Shown piece after piece: positions 40,104 through 50,813 of a DNA stretch of 64,000 bases; position 1 is the stretch's first letter; every line of letters begins with the position of its first letter. The notes beneath the pieces were generated by a model, which worked only from the letters and a program-made list of their open reading frames with translations, made no database searches and was not told the DNA's origin. Source of the DNA: Idiomarina aminovorans (GTDB taxonomy: Bacteria; Pseudomonadota; Gammaproteobacteria; Enterobacterales; Alteromonadaceae); NCBI RefSeq assembly GCF_023155095.1, contig NZ_JAKNDA010000004.1:1-64000 (forward strand), given 5' to 3'. Position numbers and translations under genes: made by a program.

Positions 40104-40955
40104 CTACTCACCAACAAGCCAGCGACTATGGAAGTTTGCACCGTTGTCCTGCGCTAACACTTTGCACAAAAAGGGCAGTAACTGCTCACTGTCCTTAACC
40201 ACCCCATAAGGCGGATTAACCCAGAGAAAACCGCAACCATGAAGCCCTTTGCGTTCATCATTAGCACGTATATTCAGTTCTATAATCAAGGTTTTCGGAA
40301 TACCGGCTAAGGCCGCAACATCACGATGAAAAGCCGCTGTCTTCAACTCGTCTTTAATAGGGTACCAGATGGCAAAACTGCCGCTTTGCCAACGTTTTAA
40401 ACACTGCTTAAGCGCACTCACCACATCATCAAACTCGGTGGTGTTTTCAAAGGGCGGATCAATAAGTACCAGGCCTCGCTTCTCCCGCGGTGGTAATTGC
40501 GCGCGCACAGCCTGATAGCCGTCCATCGGTGCCAGTATCTGAACCTGCCGATTTTTACCTAAAGGGGTCTTTTTAAGTGTTTCTGCATCTTCTCTATGCA
40601 GTTCGCACACCACCAGCCGATCATTTTCCCGCAAGAACTCAGCAGCGATAACCGGGGAGCCGGGGTAATAGCGTAAGTTGTCACTATCGATATTAAGCGT
40701 TTCGACAACCTTTAAATACGGACTGGCTAAAGCCTCATTAGCGGCCTGTTCCGAAAAGCGTGCTATTCCCTGCTCAGCTTCTGCTGTTCTGACGGCTTCA
40801 TCACCCTGAAGGTCGTAATAACCAATGCCGCCGTGCGTATCCAGAACAAAATAAGGTTTATCTTTTTGTTGAAAATACTCAAGCGCCCTGGCCAACAACA
40901 GATGCTTAAAAACATCAGAAAAATTGCCGGCATGAAAAATATGTCGATAGTTCAA
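40104..40955 (-). CDS. rlmJ: 23S rRNA (adenine(2030)-N6)-methyltransferase RlmJ
   Basis: Methylates A2030 of 23S rRNA. The 283-residue protein opens MNYRHIFHAGNFSDVFKHLLL and has YYPGSPVIAAEFLRENDRLV, the catalytic motif LIDPPFENTTEFDDV (DPPF), and FAIWYPIKD, all typical of RlmJ (YhiR). It is 3 bp downstream of the OsmC gene. Confidence 0.96.
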   Translation of the reverse strand: MNYRHIFHAGNFSDVFKHLLLARALEYFQQKDKPYFVLDTHGGIGYYDLQGDEAVRTAEAEQGIARFSEQAANEALASPYLKVVETLNIDSDNLRYYPGSPVIAAEFLRENDRLVVCELHREDAETLKKTPLGKNRQVQILAPMDGYQAVRAQLPPREKRGLVLIDPPFENTTEFDDVVSALKQCLKRWQSGSFAIWYPIKDELKTAAFHRDVAALAGIPKTLIIELNIRANDERKGLHGCGFLWVNPPYGVVKDSEQLLPFLCKVLAQDNGANFHSRWLVGE

Positions 40956-40958
40956 AGG

Positions 40959-41390
40959 TCAGTCGTCTTGTTGAGGAGATTCGATACGATAGCTGTGTGT
41001 CATTTTTACAGACACTTCCAGCATTTTAGCAACCGAACAATACTTGTCGGCCGACAGTTTCACTGCACGGTCAACATGTTTTTCATTAATGTCATTACCC
41101 ACCACCACAAACTCCAGGTGAATATCAGTGAATACTTTAGGTACAGACTCAGCACGTGTACCGGATAGCTCACAGTAACAGCGAAGAAGGTTTTGCTTAG
41201 CTTTTTTTAATATGCTGACAACATCAACCGATGCACAACTTCCCGCAGACATTAGCACCATCTCCATAGGGCTTGGTGCATTCCCCGGGCTATTGCCATC
41301 CATCACCACCTGGTGACCACTACCAGAGGTAGCAACAAAGGTCATATCATCAACCCATGCTATTTTGGCACTCATGTTATTTGCTGACAT
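40959..41390 (-). CDS. OsmC-family protein, YhfA-like
   Basis: A small redox protein of the OsmC/Ohr fold. The 143 residues include NAPSPMEMVLMSAGSCASVDVVSIL with one active-site-like Cys, and a second cysteine in KYCSVAKML; both catalytic positions are kept. The closest match is E. coli YhfA, which also neighbours prkB. The substrate is not known. AAGGAT at about 8 bp supports the ATG at 41390. Confidence 0.88.
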   Translation of the reverse strand: MSANNMSAKIAWVDDMTFVATSGSGHQVVMDGNSPGNAPSPMEMVLMSAGSCASVDVVSILKKAKQNLLRCYCELSGTRAESVPKVFTDIHLEFVVVGNDINEKHVDRAVKLSADKYCSVAKMLEVSVKMTHSYRIESPQQDD

Positions 41391-41420
41391 TTGGAAATCC
41401 TTGCTGACATCAGTAACGGG

Positions 41421-41771
41421 TTACTGTCGGTGACTTCGCAAACGCTCGTCGAAAAGGTTTTTCACCAGGCCAACAAACTCGTTAATGAACTCTTCCTGCT
41501 GTGGGGTAGGGTGTGTATCCAGAACTTTGGACAGCACTTCTTCTAAATCATAAACGATAGCGTCCGTTTCACGAACAATATCCAGGCGCATGTCCTGATC
41601 AAGCTCATTTTGCTCAAAGACCGCCATCATGCTTTCTGATAAGCGTTCCTCCAATAAATCACGTAAGGTGTAATTGGCGGTTCCCGCGCTATTACCCTGC
41701 TCGGTGAACACTGGTAACTGCCCCGTCAGGTATTGGATCAGCTCAATATATCCGTTTGTTTCAACTATCAT
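41421..41771 (-). CDS. DUF3802-like small acidic protein
   Basis: A 116-residue acidic helical protein starting MIVETNGYIELIQYLTGQLP, without signal peptide or membrane segment. It resembles the DUF3802 family of Alteromonadales and Vibrio, from memory of that family's start and length. Function unknown. It lies between the ast cluster and the OsmC gene, with hairpin 41785-41824 just upstream. Confidence 0.65.
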   Translation of the reverse strand: MIVETNGYIELIQYLTGQLPVFTEQGNSAGTANYTLRDLLEERLSESMMAVFEQNELDQDMRLDIVRETDAIVYDLEEVLSKVLDTHPTPQQEEFINEFVGLVKNLFDERLRSHRQ

Positions 41772-41784
41772 CTATCTCTCTTTA

Positions 41785-41824
41785 TTTAACGGCTGGGCAA
41801 TCTTTGCGTTGCTCAGCCGTTAAA
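41785..41824. terminator. Hairpin downstream of argD-astA-astD, probable terminator
   Basis: TTTAACGGCTG and CAGCCGTTAAA pair perfectly over 11 bp, and the inner GCAA/TTGC extends the stem. It lies in the 69-bp gap between astD and the next gene on the same strand. A clear T-run is missing, so termination is likely but not certain. Confidence 0.55.
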
Positions 41825-41840
41825 CTAGCACAGATTGCGA

Positions 41841-43310
41841 TTAAAATTTAAGTCCCGGAGCTAAACTCTCAGGCAAACTCATGCTGTCGGCTTCTACTGA
41901 AGCAACCGGGTACGCACAGTAATCAGCAGCATAGTATGCGCTGGCACGGTGATTACCACTGGCACCAATACCACCAAAAGGTGCTGCACTGCTGGCACCG
42001 GTCGTCGGCTTATTCCAGTTAACAATGCCCGCACGAATGTGTTTAAAGAAGTAACGATACGTTTGCTCGTCATCACTCAACACTCCGGCTGAAAGGCCAT
42101 AACGGGTATTGTTCGCTTCTTTAATTGCCGCGTCGATATCTTTAAAACGATACACTTTTAACAGTGGTCCGAAATCTTCCTCATCCGATAACCCGTCAAC
42201 CTCCGTAACATCAACAACACCCGGGGTGACAAAGCCTTTCTTCGAATCGGCCTGCTTCATACGCACTAATGACTTAGCGCCTTTATGCAGCAGTTCATTC
42301 TGTGCATCGACCATTTCCGCCGCAGCTTTAGCAGAAATCATTGCACCCATAAACGGTTGCGGATCAGCTTCATAGTCGTCAACCAGGATGTTCTCGGTCA
42401 CTTCCACTAAGCGTTCCAGCACGGCGCGGCCTTGCTCAGAGTCTTCAATGAATAAACGACGGGCGCAGGTACAACGCTGTCCGGAAGTAATAAAAGCTGA
42501 CTGAACGATATTATGAACCGCCGCGTCGATATCCGCTACATTTTTCACCAACAGCGGATTATTACCACCCATTTCCAGTGCCAGAATTTTATCCGGACGA
42601 CCGCCAAATTGCTTATGCAACAAATGACCGGTATTAGACGAACCGGTAAAGTACAGGCCATCAATTTGTGGATGCGCCGACAGCGCTTTACCCGTATCGA
42701 CTTCGCCCTGAACCAGGTTTAAAACACCCGCTGGAATACCGGCTTGTTCCCACAGTTTAATAGTTTCCTGTGCCACCATCGGAGTCAGCTCGCTGGGCTT
42801 AAATACCACGGTGTTACCGGCGATTAGCGCGGGCACAATATGGCCGTTAGGTAAATGACCCGGGAAGTTATAAGGACCATAAACCGCAACAACTCCATGT
42901 GGTTTGTGACGGATAAACGCTTTTGCGCCTGGCATTTCGTTTTCCACGGTACCGGTGCGCTCATGGTAAGCACGCTCTGAAATGGCAACTTTGCCTATCA
43001 TAGCGCCCACTTCCGTACGTGTTTCCCAAACAGGTTTACCGGTTTCTTTCGCCATTACCTGAGCTAAATGCTCTTTATTTTCTGTCAACAGCTCAGAGAA
43101 CTTTTTACAGATAGCTAAGCGCTCTTCCAGAGTATGCTCAGCCCAATCAGGAAAGGCTGCTCTTGCTGCTAATACGGCTTTTTCGACTTGTGCTTCGCTA
43201 GCCGCTTCGCCACTCCAGATCACATCATCACGTGCCGGATCGACTGATTTAAATAACTGGCCTTCGCCAGCTTCCCAACAACCATTAATAAATTGAATAC
43301 TGTTCGTCAT
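41841..43310 (-). CDS. astD: Succinylglutamate-semialdehyde dehydrogenase
   Basis: Fourth step of the arginine succinyltransferase pathway: oxidises N-succinylglutamate semialdehyde with NAD+. The 489-residue aldehyde dehydrogenase has the catalytic glutamate in [13 protein letters not shown] and the catalytic cysteine in [12 protein letters not shown]. The NAD site is around [17 protein letters not shown]. It lies 14 bp after astA in the argD-astA-astD operon. astB and astE are not in this window. Confidence 0.96.
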   Translation of the reverse strand: MTNSIQFINGCWEAGEGQLFKSVDPARDDVIWSGEAASEAQVEKAVLAARAAFPDWAEHTLEERLAICKKFSELLTENKEHLAQVMAKETGKPVWETRTEVGAMIGKVAISERAYHERTGTVENEMPGAKAFIRHKPHGVVAVYGPYNFPGHLPNGHIVPALIAGNTVVFKPSELTPMVAQETIKLWEQAGIPAGVLNLVQGEVDTGKALSAHPQIDGLYFTGSSNTGHLLHKQFGGRPDKILALEMGGNNPLLVKNVADIDAAVHNIVQSAFITSGQRCTCARRLFIEDSEQGRAVLERLVEVTENILVDDYEADPQPFMGAMISAKAAAEMVDAQNELLHKGAKSLVRMKQADSKKGFVTPGVVDVTEVDGLSDEEDFGPLLKVYRFKDIDAAIKEANNTRYGLSAGVLSDDEQTYRYFFKHIRAGIVNWNKPTTGASSAAPFGGIGASGNHRASAYYAADYCAYPVASVEADSMSLPESLAPGLKF

Positions 43311-43324
43311 ACCTATACTCCTGC

Positions 43325-44347
43325 TTAGAGTGCAACAACGCGGGCTTCATCGCCATTTTCCAAATGCATTGTTTGCGCTTGTTCTGTCGTCAATATGAGC
43401 TCGTTTGTGCCTGCGGGCAATAATAATTTGGTTGCGCGGAAGTTTTTCAACTGTGTGTTGCAAACAATGTGCGGAACACCGTCTTCCTCTGCCGAAGATT
43501 CACGCACAGCAACCGTCACTAAACGACTATTGCGCACACTGTTAAGGTTACAGACTTCGGCTTCAACCGTTGGTCCCGCGTCAAAAATATCTACGAAACC
43601 GCGGAAGCGGAAACCTTCCGACTCCAGCAACTTAAGTGCCGGGCGCGTATTATCGTGCACCTTTCCGACAACTGCCTGAGCTTCTTTACTTAACAGCTTG
43701 GTATAAATGGGGAAGCGTGGCATCAATTCTGAAATAAACGCTTTGTCACCAATACCACTTAAGTAATCGGCTTTAGGGAAATCCATAGAGAAAAAGTGTT
43801 CTTCCAGCCAGTTCCAGAATGGCGAATCGCCATTTTCGTCTGAAACACCGCGCATTTCCGCAATAACCCAGTCACTGAAACGCTGTTTAAATTGCGCCAG
43901 GAACAGCATACGGAAACGTGACAAGGTTCGGCCATTCATATTGTGCCGGTAAGGTTCACGCAAAAACAATGTGCATAACTCGGAAACGCCTGTGTAGTCG
44001 TTACACAAAGTCAGAGTTTCCAGCGAATTATAGATATTAAGCTTTTCTGAATGATGCACAACTTTACCCAGCCGGTAATGCCAGAAGGCCTCATTCAAAC
44101 CCACCGCAGCTTCAATACCACAAACACCGGCAATAGTGCCTGTTTCGGTATCTTCCATCACAAACAGGTAACTTTCATCGCCCGGTGTTTCAACGGTGTC
44201 TTTAGCGAACGCTTTTTGCGCCGCACTAATGCGACGCTCAAGCAACGACTGATCAACCGGTAACGAGGTAAAACCGTGACCGGATTCAATCGCACATTGG
44301 TACAGCGCTTCGTAATCTGACGGCTTAATGGGTCTGATTAGCAACAT
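43325..44347 (-). CDS. astA: Arginine N-succinyltransferase
   Basis: First step of arginine catabolism: transfers succinyl from succinyl-CoA to arginine. The 340-residue protein opens [29 protein letters not shown], typical of AstA, and has the GNAT-like core [19 protein letters not shown] and GMxFxxADYLSG-type segment [16 protein letters not shown]. Middle gene of argD-astA-astD with short gaps. Confidence 0.96.
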   Translation of the reverse strand: MLLIRPIKPSDYEALYQCAIESGHGFTSLPVDQSLLERRISAAQKAFAKDTVETPGDESYLFVMEDTETGTIAGVCGIEAAVGLNEAFWHYRLGKVVHHSEKLNIYNSLETLTLCNDYTGVSELCTLFLREPYRHNMNGRTLSRFRMLFLAQFKQRFSDWVIAEMRGVSDENGDSPFWNWLEEHFFSMDFPKADYLSGIGDKAFISELMPRFPIYTKLLSKEAQAVVGKVHDNTRPALKLLESEGFRFRGFVDIFDAGPTVEAEVCNLNSVRNSRLVTVAVRESSAEEDGVPHIVCNTQLKNFRATKLLLPAGTNELILTTEQAQTMHLENGDEARVVAL

Positions 44348-44360
44348 AAAACAGCCTCAG

Positions 44361-45578
44361 TTATTGACCAGCGACCTGAGCAACCGCTTTTTCAAAGCGT
44401 TGCAGGCCTTCTTTCACGTCTTCTTCAGAGATAATCAATGAAGGCGTAAAGCGCACCACATTCGCGCCGGCTATTAACACCATCACACCATGCTCCTGAC
44501 CGGCTAGTAAGAACTCACGCGCGCGCCCTTCATATTCTTTATTCATTACAGCGCCCAGCAATAATCCCTGACCACGAATTTCACTAAACACGTTGTACTT
44601 CTCGTTAATGGCTGTCAGTTGTTCTTTAAACCACTGCTCACGTGCTTTTACACCGTCCAGAGTTTCTTTGGTATTCACAATGTCAAACACCGCTTCTGAT
44701 ACCGCACAGCCCAGCGGATTGCCACCATAAGTACTGCCATGAGTACCTGGCTTAAGGTGCTCAGCAATTTCAGTGGTTGTAAGCATAGCGCCAATTGGGA
44801 AACCACCACCTAACGCTTTTGCTGAAGTCAGAATATCCGGCATAACGCCCAGCTGCTGATAAGCGTAGAGGCTACCGGTACGCCCAAAGCCCGTTTGTAC
44901 TTCATCAAAAATCAGTAACGCGTTGTTCTGGTCACAGAGTTCACGTACCGCTTTAACAAACTCAACGTCAGGACTTACTACACCACCTTCACCTTGCAAG
45001 GGTTCCATCATTACCGCGCAAGTATCGTCAGAAATTAGTGCCTTTAGCGCGTCAATGTTGTTGTAGTCCACATGCTCAATACCACCGGGTTTTGGACCAA
45101 AACCGTCGGAATAAGCCGGTTGACCACCCACGGTTACGGTAAAGAAAGTACGACCATGGAAGCCTTTCGTGAAGGCAATAATGTTTTGCTTATGCTCGCC
45201 GTGCTTTTCCATCGCCCAGCGACGCGCCAGCTTTAATGCGGCTTCGTTGGCTTCGGCACCTGAGTTAGCGTAGTAAACTCGATCAGCAAAAGTGGCTGCG
45301 GTTAATTTCTCAGCCAGGCGAATAGCCGGCTCATTAGTAAACACATTGCTTAAGTGCCATAATTTTTGACTTTGTTCCTGTAGTGCAGACACCATAGCCG
45401 GGTGGCAATGACCCAGACAGTTCACAGCAATACCGCCCGCAAAGTCAACATATTCACGACCGTCCTGATCCCATACCCGGGCACCTTCGCCTTTAACGGG
45501 GAGCATTGATGCAGGGTTATAATTGGGAACCATTACATCATTAAACATTTCACGGCTTACTGTCTTATTGTCTGTCAT
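44361..45578 (-). CDS. argD: Acetylornithine/succinylornithine aminotransferase
   Basis: A PLP enzyme of class III aminotransferases. The 405 residues have the cofactor site [32 protein letters not shown] and the PLP lysine in [15 protein letters not shown] (near residue 250). ArgD and AstC cannot be separated by sequence alone. In front of astA-astD it probably serves both arginine synthesis and catabolism, as reported for relatives that have a single copy. Confidence 0.95.
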   Translation of the reverse strand: MTDNKTVSREMFNDVMVPNYNPASMLPVKGEGARVWDQDGREYVDFAGGIAVNCLGHCHPAMVSALQEQSQKLWHLSNVFTNEPAIRLAEKLTAATFADRVYYANSGAEANEAALKLARRWAMEKHGEHKQNIIAFTKGFHGRTFFTVTVGGQPAYSDGFGPKPGGIEHVDYNNIDALKALISDDTCAVMMEPLQGEGGVVSPDVEFVKAVRELCDQNNALLIFDEVQTGFGRTGSLYAYQQLGVMPDILTSAKALGGGFPIGAMLTTTEIAEHLKPGTHGSTYGGNPLGCAVSEAVFDIVNTKETLDGVKAREQWFKEQLTAINEKYNVFSEIRGQGLLLGAVMNKEYEGRAREFLLAGQEHGVMVLIAGANVVRFTPSLIISEEDVKEGLQRFEKAVAQVAGQ

Positions 45579-45648
45579 TACTCTCGTCCTTATCGCCTTA
45601 GCGAATTAACAAAGGTGTCAACAAATTTGTCTGTTAAACTGGTCCATT

Positions 45649-45677
45649 ATTATGCCAAATTTTGTTCACTTTGTCTG
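45649..45677 (-). promoter_or_regulatory. Possible argD-astAD promoter; rest of the gap empty
   Basis: On the minus strand: CAGACA (45672-45677), a 17-bp spacer and CATAAT (45649-45654), about 70 bp before argD. A second -35-like TTGACA lies nearer the gene without a good -10. No clear ARG box was found. The 329-bp gap 45579-45907 holds no convincing gene; its right part must carry the PilZ gene promoter. Confidence 0.4.
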
Positions 45678-45907
45678 CGACAATTCATTTCTAAATGCTT
45701 TAAAACGGGGGGTTCCGCTTTTCTTGCAGATGATGCGAATAGTTATGCTAATGCACCCAAAAAGCATGAATCTTTAGTCATTACTTTTGCAAAAAAGAAA
45801 GGTTAATATCTTATTCAAAAAATTCCTAAATGAAATTGCGTTGCTTTTTATGCTTGCTTACCATAGCCTGAACTTAATTCAATAATTGCCCGGCTATAGA
45901 GAACTCT

Positions 45908-46615
45908 ATGGAAAAAGAGACCCCGGATCTGGAGTCCCCGTCTAAACCCCAATTAAAGTTAACTTACTTACGCCCCGGCGATATGATCGATGTTGAGTTC
46001 GCATCCGCAACAAAGGTGCGCACTAAACTTCAACTGGTTGGCTTTGAAACCGGTAAATACCTGTTATTAAAGCAGCCTAATCCTCGCACCGAGGGTAGTT
46101 ATACTGACGTTTTGTTCGAGGGGAACCCGGTCATAGTCCGGTTAGTTTTAGAGGGAGAAACAGGCGAATGCATCGCATTTAAAACCAAGATTCGCGCAGT
46201 AAGCAACTTCCCGTTCAGGTTAATATACCTCGAATACCCTCAAGAGGTTGAAAACCGGGCGTTGCGCGCGCAAAAGCGAGTGCGCACTCATATTCCGGTC
46301 GATGTTACCGCAGACAGCAATCAGTCAGACAGTAAGAAAAAATTAGCCAGCGGCGTTATTGTCGATATTTCGTCTGCCGGTTGCCGAATACTCTTTAAAG
46401 CCAGCCCGAATGAAGCCGGTAATGTGACTCACATGAACATTAAGATCAACATTGGCTCTGGTGCACAAAAAGATCCTTTGACTCTTTCAGGCCAAATTAT
46501 GAACCAGCGTAAAGATCGCGGAATGATCAGTGTGGGCGTACGTTTTACCGACGAAGAAGCCCACATTAATACAATTTTCGATCATTTATTAATAGACACA
46601 GAGTTTGAGTGCTAA
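45908..46615 (+). CDS. PilZ-domain c-di-GMP receptor (YcgR-like)
   Basis: A 235-residue cytosolic protein. Residues about 15-110 form a YcgR-type N-terminal beta domain. From about 115 the PilZ domain has both c-di-GMP contacts: RAQKR (RxxxR) and DISSAGCRI (DxSxxG). It should bind c-di-GMP and may act on flagellar motors or polysaccharide export. The start codon lies inside a small palindrome (ATAGAG AA CTCTAT, 45896-45909). Its stop is 2 bp from the stop of the convergent HDOD gene. Confidence 0.9.
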   Translation: MEKETPDLESPSKPQLKLTYLRPGDMIDVEFASATKVRTKLQLVGFETGKYLLLKQPNPRTEGSYTDVLFEGNPVIVRLVLEGETGECIAFKTKIRAVSNFPFRLIYLEYPQEVENRALRAQKRVRTHIPVDVTADSNQSDSKKKLASGVIVDISSAGCRILFKASPNEAGNVTHMNIKINIGSGAQKDPLTLSGQIMNQRKDRGMISVGVRFTDEEAHINTIFDHLLIDTEFEC

Positions 46616-46617
46616 CG

Positions 46618-47784
46618 CTAATCAGGCACCACAATGGACGGACGTTTCAAACTCAGGTTGTTCAATCGGGCAAGGGTTTCAGCATTTATGAAATACTTTT
46701 TGAGTAAATGCTTACTGTCTTCCAGAGTCGCCAAGCCGACTTCTCTCAGCATTCTGAACTCGCAATAAGCGTTTGCCTGAGCCAAAACCTCAGCATACTC
46801 GGACTCATATTCCTTACCTTTACTCTGCGTAAAAGCCAGTAAGTGCTTACTGACCGGAACACGTTCCAGCTCCCAGCCTTCAACCACCAGATAACTCACT
46901 TCTTTATCTTTTTCCAGCATCAAGTCACGTAAAAAGCGCTCATCCGGAGCCAGTTTAATAATTGTATTGTGCCGCTCGGGAGAATTATCATTAACGCTTT
47001 CCATTGCAAACTCGCGCTGGACTTCATCAAAAAGCCGCAAATAAAGCTTCGTGAGTGCAATTTTACCCAGCTCATGAAACATCCCGATGGTATAGGCCAA
47101 TACGGGATCGCGTAGCTTGCGCTCGATGGCGATATTGTGCGCAACAATAGCGGTACCTAAAGAGTGCTCCCACACCTTGCGACGGAACAAAGTAAAAGGC
47201 TGCGTTTCAGGTGGCAGCCAGTTTTGCATAATGTAGGCAGGAGCCAATAAACGCAGGTTTTCTGTACCCACAAAGCTCATAGCTACACGTAAGTTATCAA
47301 TTTTTACCTGTTTATTTCTGTCGATAAATGGCGGCTGGTTTACCGTACGAATTAGCCCCTTGTGAAACCAGTCCATTCCCTGCACGACAGATTCAACACG
47401 ACGCATAGAAGCGGCTTTTAAACTCAGGGTATCAAGCAGTTCCGGCAGGTTCTCAGGCAAAGGAATTAAACGTTCGCGAATGTATTCGCCATCCTCGATA
47501 GTTTTCAACGCCCGGTGGTAAATTTCTTCATGCAACTCATCTGAAATACGATCGGCATAACGTTGCTGTGCCTGAACTTTTCGGTCGCGTTCTTCATAGT
47601 TCAGACGCTCAACTTCCAGCAATTCACGCAGTTGCTCTTTATCTTCTTGGTCTGTGCCGTCCGCCTTTGAACGAGCTTTGCGCGCAAACGGGAAGCTTAT
47701 CAAGTAATTGATAAAACGTTTTTCTAAACGCAGAGCTGGATCATTACTACCGCCTTCCGTCGTACCCTCGAAAAAATGAAACAT
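46618..47784 (-). CDS. HDOD-domain protein
   Basis: A 388-residue cytosolic regulator-like protein. After a charged coiled-coil N terminus (about residues 35-90), the HDOD domain (about 105-310) shows LPENLPELLDTLSLKAASMRR, the VWEHSLGTAIVAHNIA helix and the HD-like remnant GMFHELGKIALTKLY. HDOD domains lack a full catalytic HD site and usually act in signalling (c-di-GMP, chemotaxis, stress). The partner is unknown; the convergent neighbour is a c-di-GMP receptor. Confidence 0.88.
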   Translation of the reverse strand: MFHFFEGTTEGGSNDPALRLEKRFINYLISFPFARKARSKADGTDQEDKEQLRELLEVERLNYEERDRKVQAQQRYADRISDELHEEIYHRALKTIEDGEYIRERLIPLPENLPELLDTLSLKAASMRRVESVVQGMDWFHKGLIRTVNQPPFIDRNKQVKIDNLRVAMSFVGTENLRLLAPAYIMQNWLPPETQPFTLFRRKVWEHSLGTAIVAHNIAIERKLRDPVLAYTIGMFHELGKIALTKLYLRLFDEVQREFAMESVNDNSPERHNTIIKLAPDERFLRDLMLEKDKEVSYLVVEGWELERVPVSKHLLAFTQSKGKEYESEYAEVLAQANAYCEFRMLREVGLATLEDSKHLLKKYFINAETLARLNNLSLKRPSIVVPD

Positions 47785-47851
47785 ATTACCTCTGCACTCT
47801 CTGAACTGCGGCGTATTATCTTAAATAAGCCTCGTGAATACTGCCTACTGA

Positions 47852-48433
47852 TTATCGTATATAACGTAAAAAATTTGCCAATAGATTATGGCCCTGAGCC
47901 GTCATCACAGACTCGGGATGAAACTGCACACCAAATAAAGGTAGGGTTTGATGTCTTATCGCCATAATTTCGCGTAAGCCCTTCTCTGTTACCATATCAG
48001 CATCAATTATAAAATCTGCTGGCAAACTGGCCGGCGACACCACCAACGAATGGTAGCGGGTAACTTGCAGAGGGTTATCTAAGCGCTGAAAAAGCCCTTC
48101 TCCTGTGTGCCGGATAACGGACGTTTTCCCGTGCATCACTTTCTCTGCTCTGACAATTTCAGCACCGAAAACCTGCGCCATAGCCTGATGCCCAAGACAG
48201 ACGCCTAACACCGGTAGTTTATTCCCATAATTTTCAATTGCAGCCAGAGAAACACCTGATTCGTCCGGAGTACAGGGACCCGGAGATATCACCAGGGCTT
48301 CGGGGGCTAACGCCTGGATATCCTCAACAGCAATCTCATTGTTACGAAAAACTTTAACATCTCGCCCCAGCTCCCGAAAGTAGCGAGCCAGGTTATGCGT
48401 AAATGAGTCAAAGTTATCTATCAGGGCGATCAT
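47852..48433 (-). CDS. pabA: Aminodeoxychorismate/anthranilate synthase glutaminase subunit
   Basis: Class I glutamine amidotransferase that feeds ammonia to PabB (folate) or TrpE (tryptophan). The 193 residues have the catalytic Cys in [17 protein letters not shown] and the His-Glu pair in VQFHPES. No trp operon genes are near, so PabA is more likely than TrpG, though dual use is possible. Its ATG overlaps the trpS stop by 4 bp. Confidence 0.92.
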   Translation of the reverse strand: MIALIDNFDSFTHNLARYFRELGRDVKVFRNNEIAVEDIQALAPEALVISPGPCTPDESGVSLAAIENYGNKLPVLGVCLGHQAMAQVFGAEIVRAEKVMHGKTSVIRHTGEGLFQRLDNPLQVTRYHSLVVSPASLPADFIIDADMVTEKGLREIMAIRHQTLPLFGVQFHPESVMTAQGHNLLANFLRYIR

Positions 48434-49440
48434 TTATTGGGATAAGGCACAAAACCCACCGCTTTATAAACATCCGCTAATGTTTTTGCGGATGCCTCAC
48501 GCGCCTTATCAGCACCTTGTTTCATCACTTGCTGCAAAAAAGCATGGTCGTTACGCATTTCGTGATACCGCTGCTGAATGGGTTCAAGCATGGTCACCAC
48601 CGATTCCGCCACATCCTTTTTTAAATGCCCGTACATTTTATCTTCATACTCTGGCACCAGTTCATCTATAGACTTGCCGGTGGCAGCAGACATAACACTG
48701 AGTAAATTTGAGACACCCGGCTTTTCTTCCGGGTTAAAGTAAACTCGGGCCTGCTCATCTGAGTCGGTCACGGCTTTTTTGATTTTTTTCAGAATTTTCT
48801 TCGGTTCTTCCAGCAAACCAACAAAGTTATTCGGATTATCGTCCGACTTTGACATTTTCTTAGTCGGCTCCTGCAAAGACATAACCCGCGCTCCCACTTT
48901 CGGAATCATCGGCTCTGGAATCGTAAAAATATTGCCGTAAAGGTTGTTAAAACGTTCTGCCACATTACGAGTCATTTCCAGATGTTGTTTCTGGTCATCA
49001 CCCACCGGTACTTCGTTTGCCTGGTACAACAGGATATCTGCTGCCATCAAAGCCGGGTAGGTAAACAAACCGGCATTAATGTTATTGGTATGACGTTGCG
49101 ACTTGTCTTTAAACTGTGTCATACGGTTCAATTCACCCATCTGAGTATAGCAGTTAAGCACCCAGGCCAGTTGCGCATGCTCCGGTACATGAGACTGAAT
49201 AAAAACCGTGCTCTTTTGCGGGTCCAACCCACACGCCAAATACAAGGCCAGACCATCCAGCGTCGCCTGTTGCAATTTTTCAGGTTCCTGACGCACCGTA
49301 ATAGCGTGCTGATCAACCAGCATAAATTTGCAGTCATGAGTATCCTGCATATTGACCCACTGACGTAATGCGCCAATATAATTACCAATGGATAACTGCC
49401 CCGACGGCTGACAACCACTTAATACAATGGGTTTCGACAT
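48430..49440 (-). CDS. trpS: Tryptophanyl-tRNA synthetase
   Basis: Charges tRNA-Trp. A 336-residue class I synthetase with the HIGH-equivalent in [17 protein letters not shown] and the KMSKS loop in [14 protein letters not shown]. Between rpe (11 bp upstream) and pabA (4-bp overlap). The E. coli rpe-gph-trpS order is kept, except that gph is absent here. Confidence 0.98.
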   Translation of the reverse strand: MSKPIVLSGCQPSGQLSIGNYIGALRQWVNMQDTHDCKFMLVDQHAITVRQEPEKLQQATLDGLALYLACGLDPQKSTVFIQSHVPEHAQLAWVLNCYTQMGELNRMTQFKDKSQRHTNNINAGLFTYPALMAADILLYQANEVPVGDDQKQHLEMTRNVAERFNNLYGNIFTIPEPMIPKVGARVMSLQEPTKKMSKSDDNPNNFVGLLEEPKKILKKIKKAVTDSDEQARVYFNPEEKPGVSNLLSVMSAATGKSIDELVPEYEDKMYGHLKKDVAESVVTMLEPIQQRYHEMRNDHAFLQQVMKQGADKAREASAKTLADVYKAVGFVPYPNK

Positions 49441-49451
49441 TCCTGTTTCCT

Positions 49452-50126
49452 CTAAGAACCTGTTACTAAGGCGATTTCATCGCGCATTGTCTGGATGACA
49501 CTGGTGTAATCATCCGCGTTAAAAATGGCAGAACCAGCCACGAACATGTCCGCACCCGCTTCTGCAATTTCACCAATATTTGAAACTTTAACGCCACCAT
49601 CCACTTCAAGGCGGATATCGCGACCGCTGTCTTTAATAAGTTTCCGCACAGCTTTTAGCTTATCCAGTGTGGATGGAATAAATGACTGCCCCCCAAACCC
49701 GGGATTAACCGACATCAATAAAATAACATCCACTTTATCCATTAAATAATCCAGGCAATGCAAAGGTGTTGCAGGGTTTAAGACTAAACCGGCCTGACAG
49801 CCATGCTCGTGAATCATTTGTAAGGTACGATTGACATGCTCAGATGCTTCGGGGTGGAAGGTAATGATAGACGCGCCCGCTTTGGCAAAGTCAGGAATAA
49901 GCCGGTCAACCGGTTTCACCATTAAATGCACATCTATCGGCGCGGTTATGCCGTAATCTCGTAACGCCTTACAAACCATGGGCCCAATAGTCAGGTTGGG
50001 CACATAATGGTTATCCATGACATCAAAATGTACAACGTCGGCACCGGCAATTAATACTGCATCAACCTCTTCACCCAAACGGGCAAAGTCGGCAGAAAGT
50101 ATCGATGGAGCAATTAATGGTTTCAT
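49452..50126 (-). CDS. rpe: Ribulose-phosphate 3-epimerase
   Basis: Interconverts ribulose-5-phosphate and xylulose-5-phosphate in the pentose phosphate pathway. The 224-residue TIM-barrel shows [45 protein letters not shown] and [11 protein letters not shown], with the metal ligands and catalytic aspartates. First gene of rpe-trpS-pabA on the minus strand. Confidence 0.98.
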   Translation of the reverse strand: MKPLIAPSILSADFARLGEEVDAVLIAGADVVHFDVMDNHYVPNLTIGPMVCKALRDYGITAPIDVHLMVKPVDRLIPDFAKAGASIITFHPEASEHVNRTLQMIHEHGCQAGLVLNPATPLHCLDYLMDKVDVILLMSVNPGFGGQSFIPSTLDKLKAVRKLIKDSGRDIRLEVDGGVKVSNIGEIAEAGADMFVAGSAIFNADDYTSVIQTMRDEIALVTGS

Positions 50127-50258
50127 TGTCTGTTTTCCTGACCTGTCTGTTAATTCGGCTATTGTAGCAGTTAACCCCGGACAAAAAAATTCACATTGAT
50201 GACTAGAATTTTCACAAAATCGCTGATAAATTGGTCAATCCAGATTTGGAGAGACTTC

Positions 50259-50561
50259 ATGCGACTACTGACAATAATTACTTCACTGGCTTTCACTGCG
50301 TTCACCGCATCTGCCTTGATGAGTCCGTCTTCTTTTGTGACTCAGCAAAATGCGACGCAAAGATGTCAGCAGCTCATGACTGAAGCGGAGCAAAGCAATA
50401 ATTCAGCTCAGTGCCGGTTAGCGGACGAGCAAGTTACCTGGCTTAGCTGGTTAACCGGTGACAGCCGTTCGGTACAATTCCACTTTTTCGACTTGATTGA
50501 ATTAATTTCAAGCTCAAGCGACACCAACAAAAAACGTTATCAAAACGAGTACACTGATTAA
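50259..50561 (+). CDS. Small secreted protein of unknown function
   Basis: From ATG 50259, preceded by GGAGAG, a 100-residue protein begins MRLLTIITSLAFTAFTASAL, a likely signal peptide. The mature part has two cysteines (RCQQLM and QCRLAD) that could form a disulfide. A longer frame opens at 50196 but adds a tail without a ribosome binding site. The stop overlaps the next start (TAATG), so it is coupled to the DUF2970 gene. Not recognised. Confidence 0.65.
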   Translation: MRLLTIITSLAFTAFTASALMSPSSFVTQQNATQRCQQLMTEAEQSNNSAQCRLADEQVTWLSWLTGDSRSVQFHFFDLIELISSSSDTNKKRYQNEYTD

Positions 50562-50782
50562 TGTCTGATTCATCTGACAACAGCGCATCTAAACCTGGTA
50601 TTTTCAATATGGTGGTCAGCGTTCTGGCCGCTTTTTTAGGTGTGCAGACCGAAGAAAACCGCCAACGAGACTTTCAGCACGGAAGTCCTAAAGTCTATAT
50701 CATCATTGGCGTTATACTGACCATTCTGTTGGTGCTGGGTTTAATTGGTCTTGTTAATCTGGTAATGGCTAACGCGGCCTGA
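50561..50782 (+). CDS. DUF2970 small membrane protein
   Basis: A 73-residue inner-membrane protein. The N-terminal half carries the DUF2970 motif MVVSVLAAFLGVQTEENRQR then DFQHGSPKVYI, followed by one strong transmembrane helix (IIGVILTILLVLGLIGLVNL). Function unknown; common in Alteromonadales. Coupled to the gene before it. Confidence 0.8.
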   Translation: MSDSSDNSASKPGIFNMVVSVLAAFLGVQTEENRQRDFQHGSPKVYIIIGVILTILLVLGLIGLVNLVMANAA

Positions 50783-50795
50783 CACCCCACCGTAA

Positions 50796-50813
50796 CCTGA
50801 CATGAATGTCAGG
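50796..50813. terminator. Hairpin between DUF2970 gene and prlC
   Basis: CCTGACA, loop TGAA, TGTCAGG. It sits between two convergent genes and touches the prlC stop codon region. No T-run follows on either strand, so it is at best a weak terminator. Confidence 0.4.

Noticed and set aside
45615-45806. 63-codon frame between argD and the PilZ gene
   Set aside because: No ribosome binding site, amino-acid composition unlike a folded protein, and it overlaps the likely argD promoter.
45579-45907. ArgR operator for the arginine genes
   Set aside because: Only partial resemblance (TGAAT without a matching ATTCA at the right spacing) was seen.
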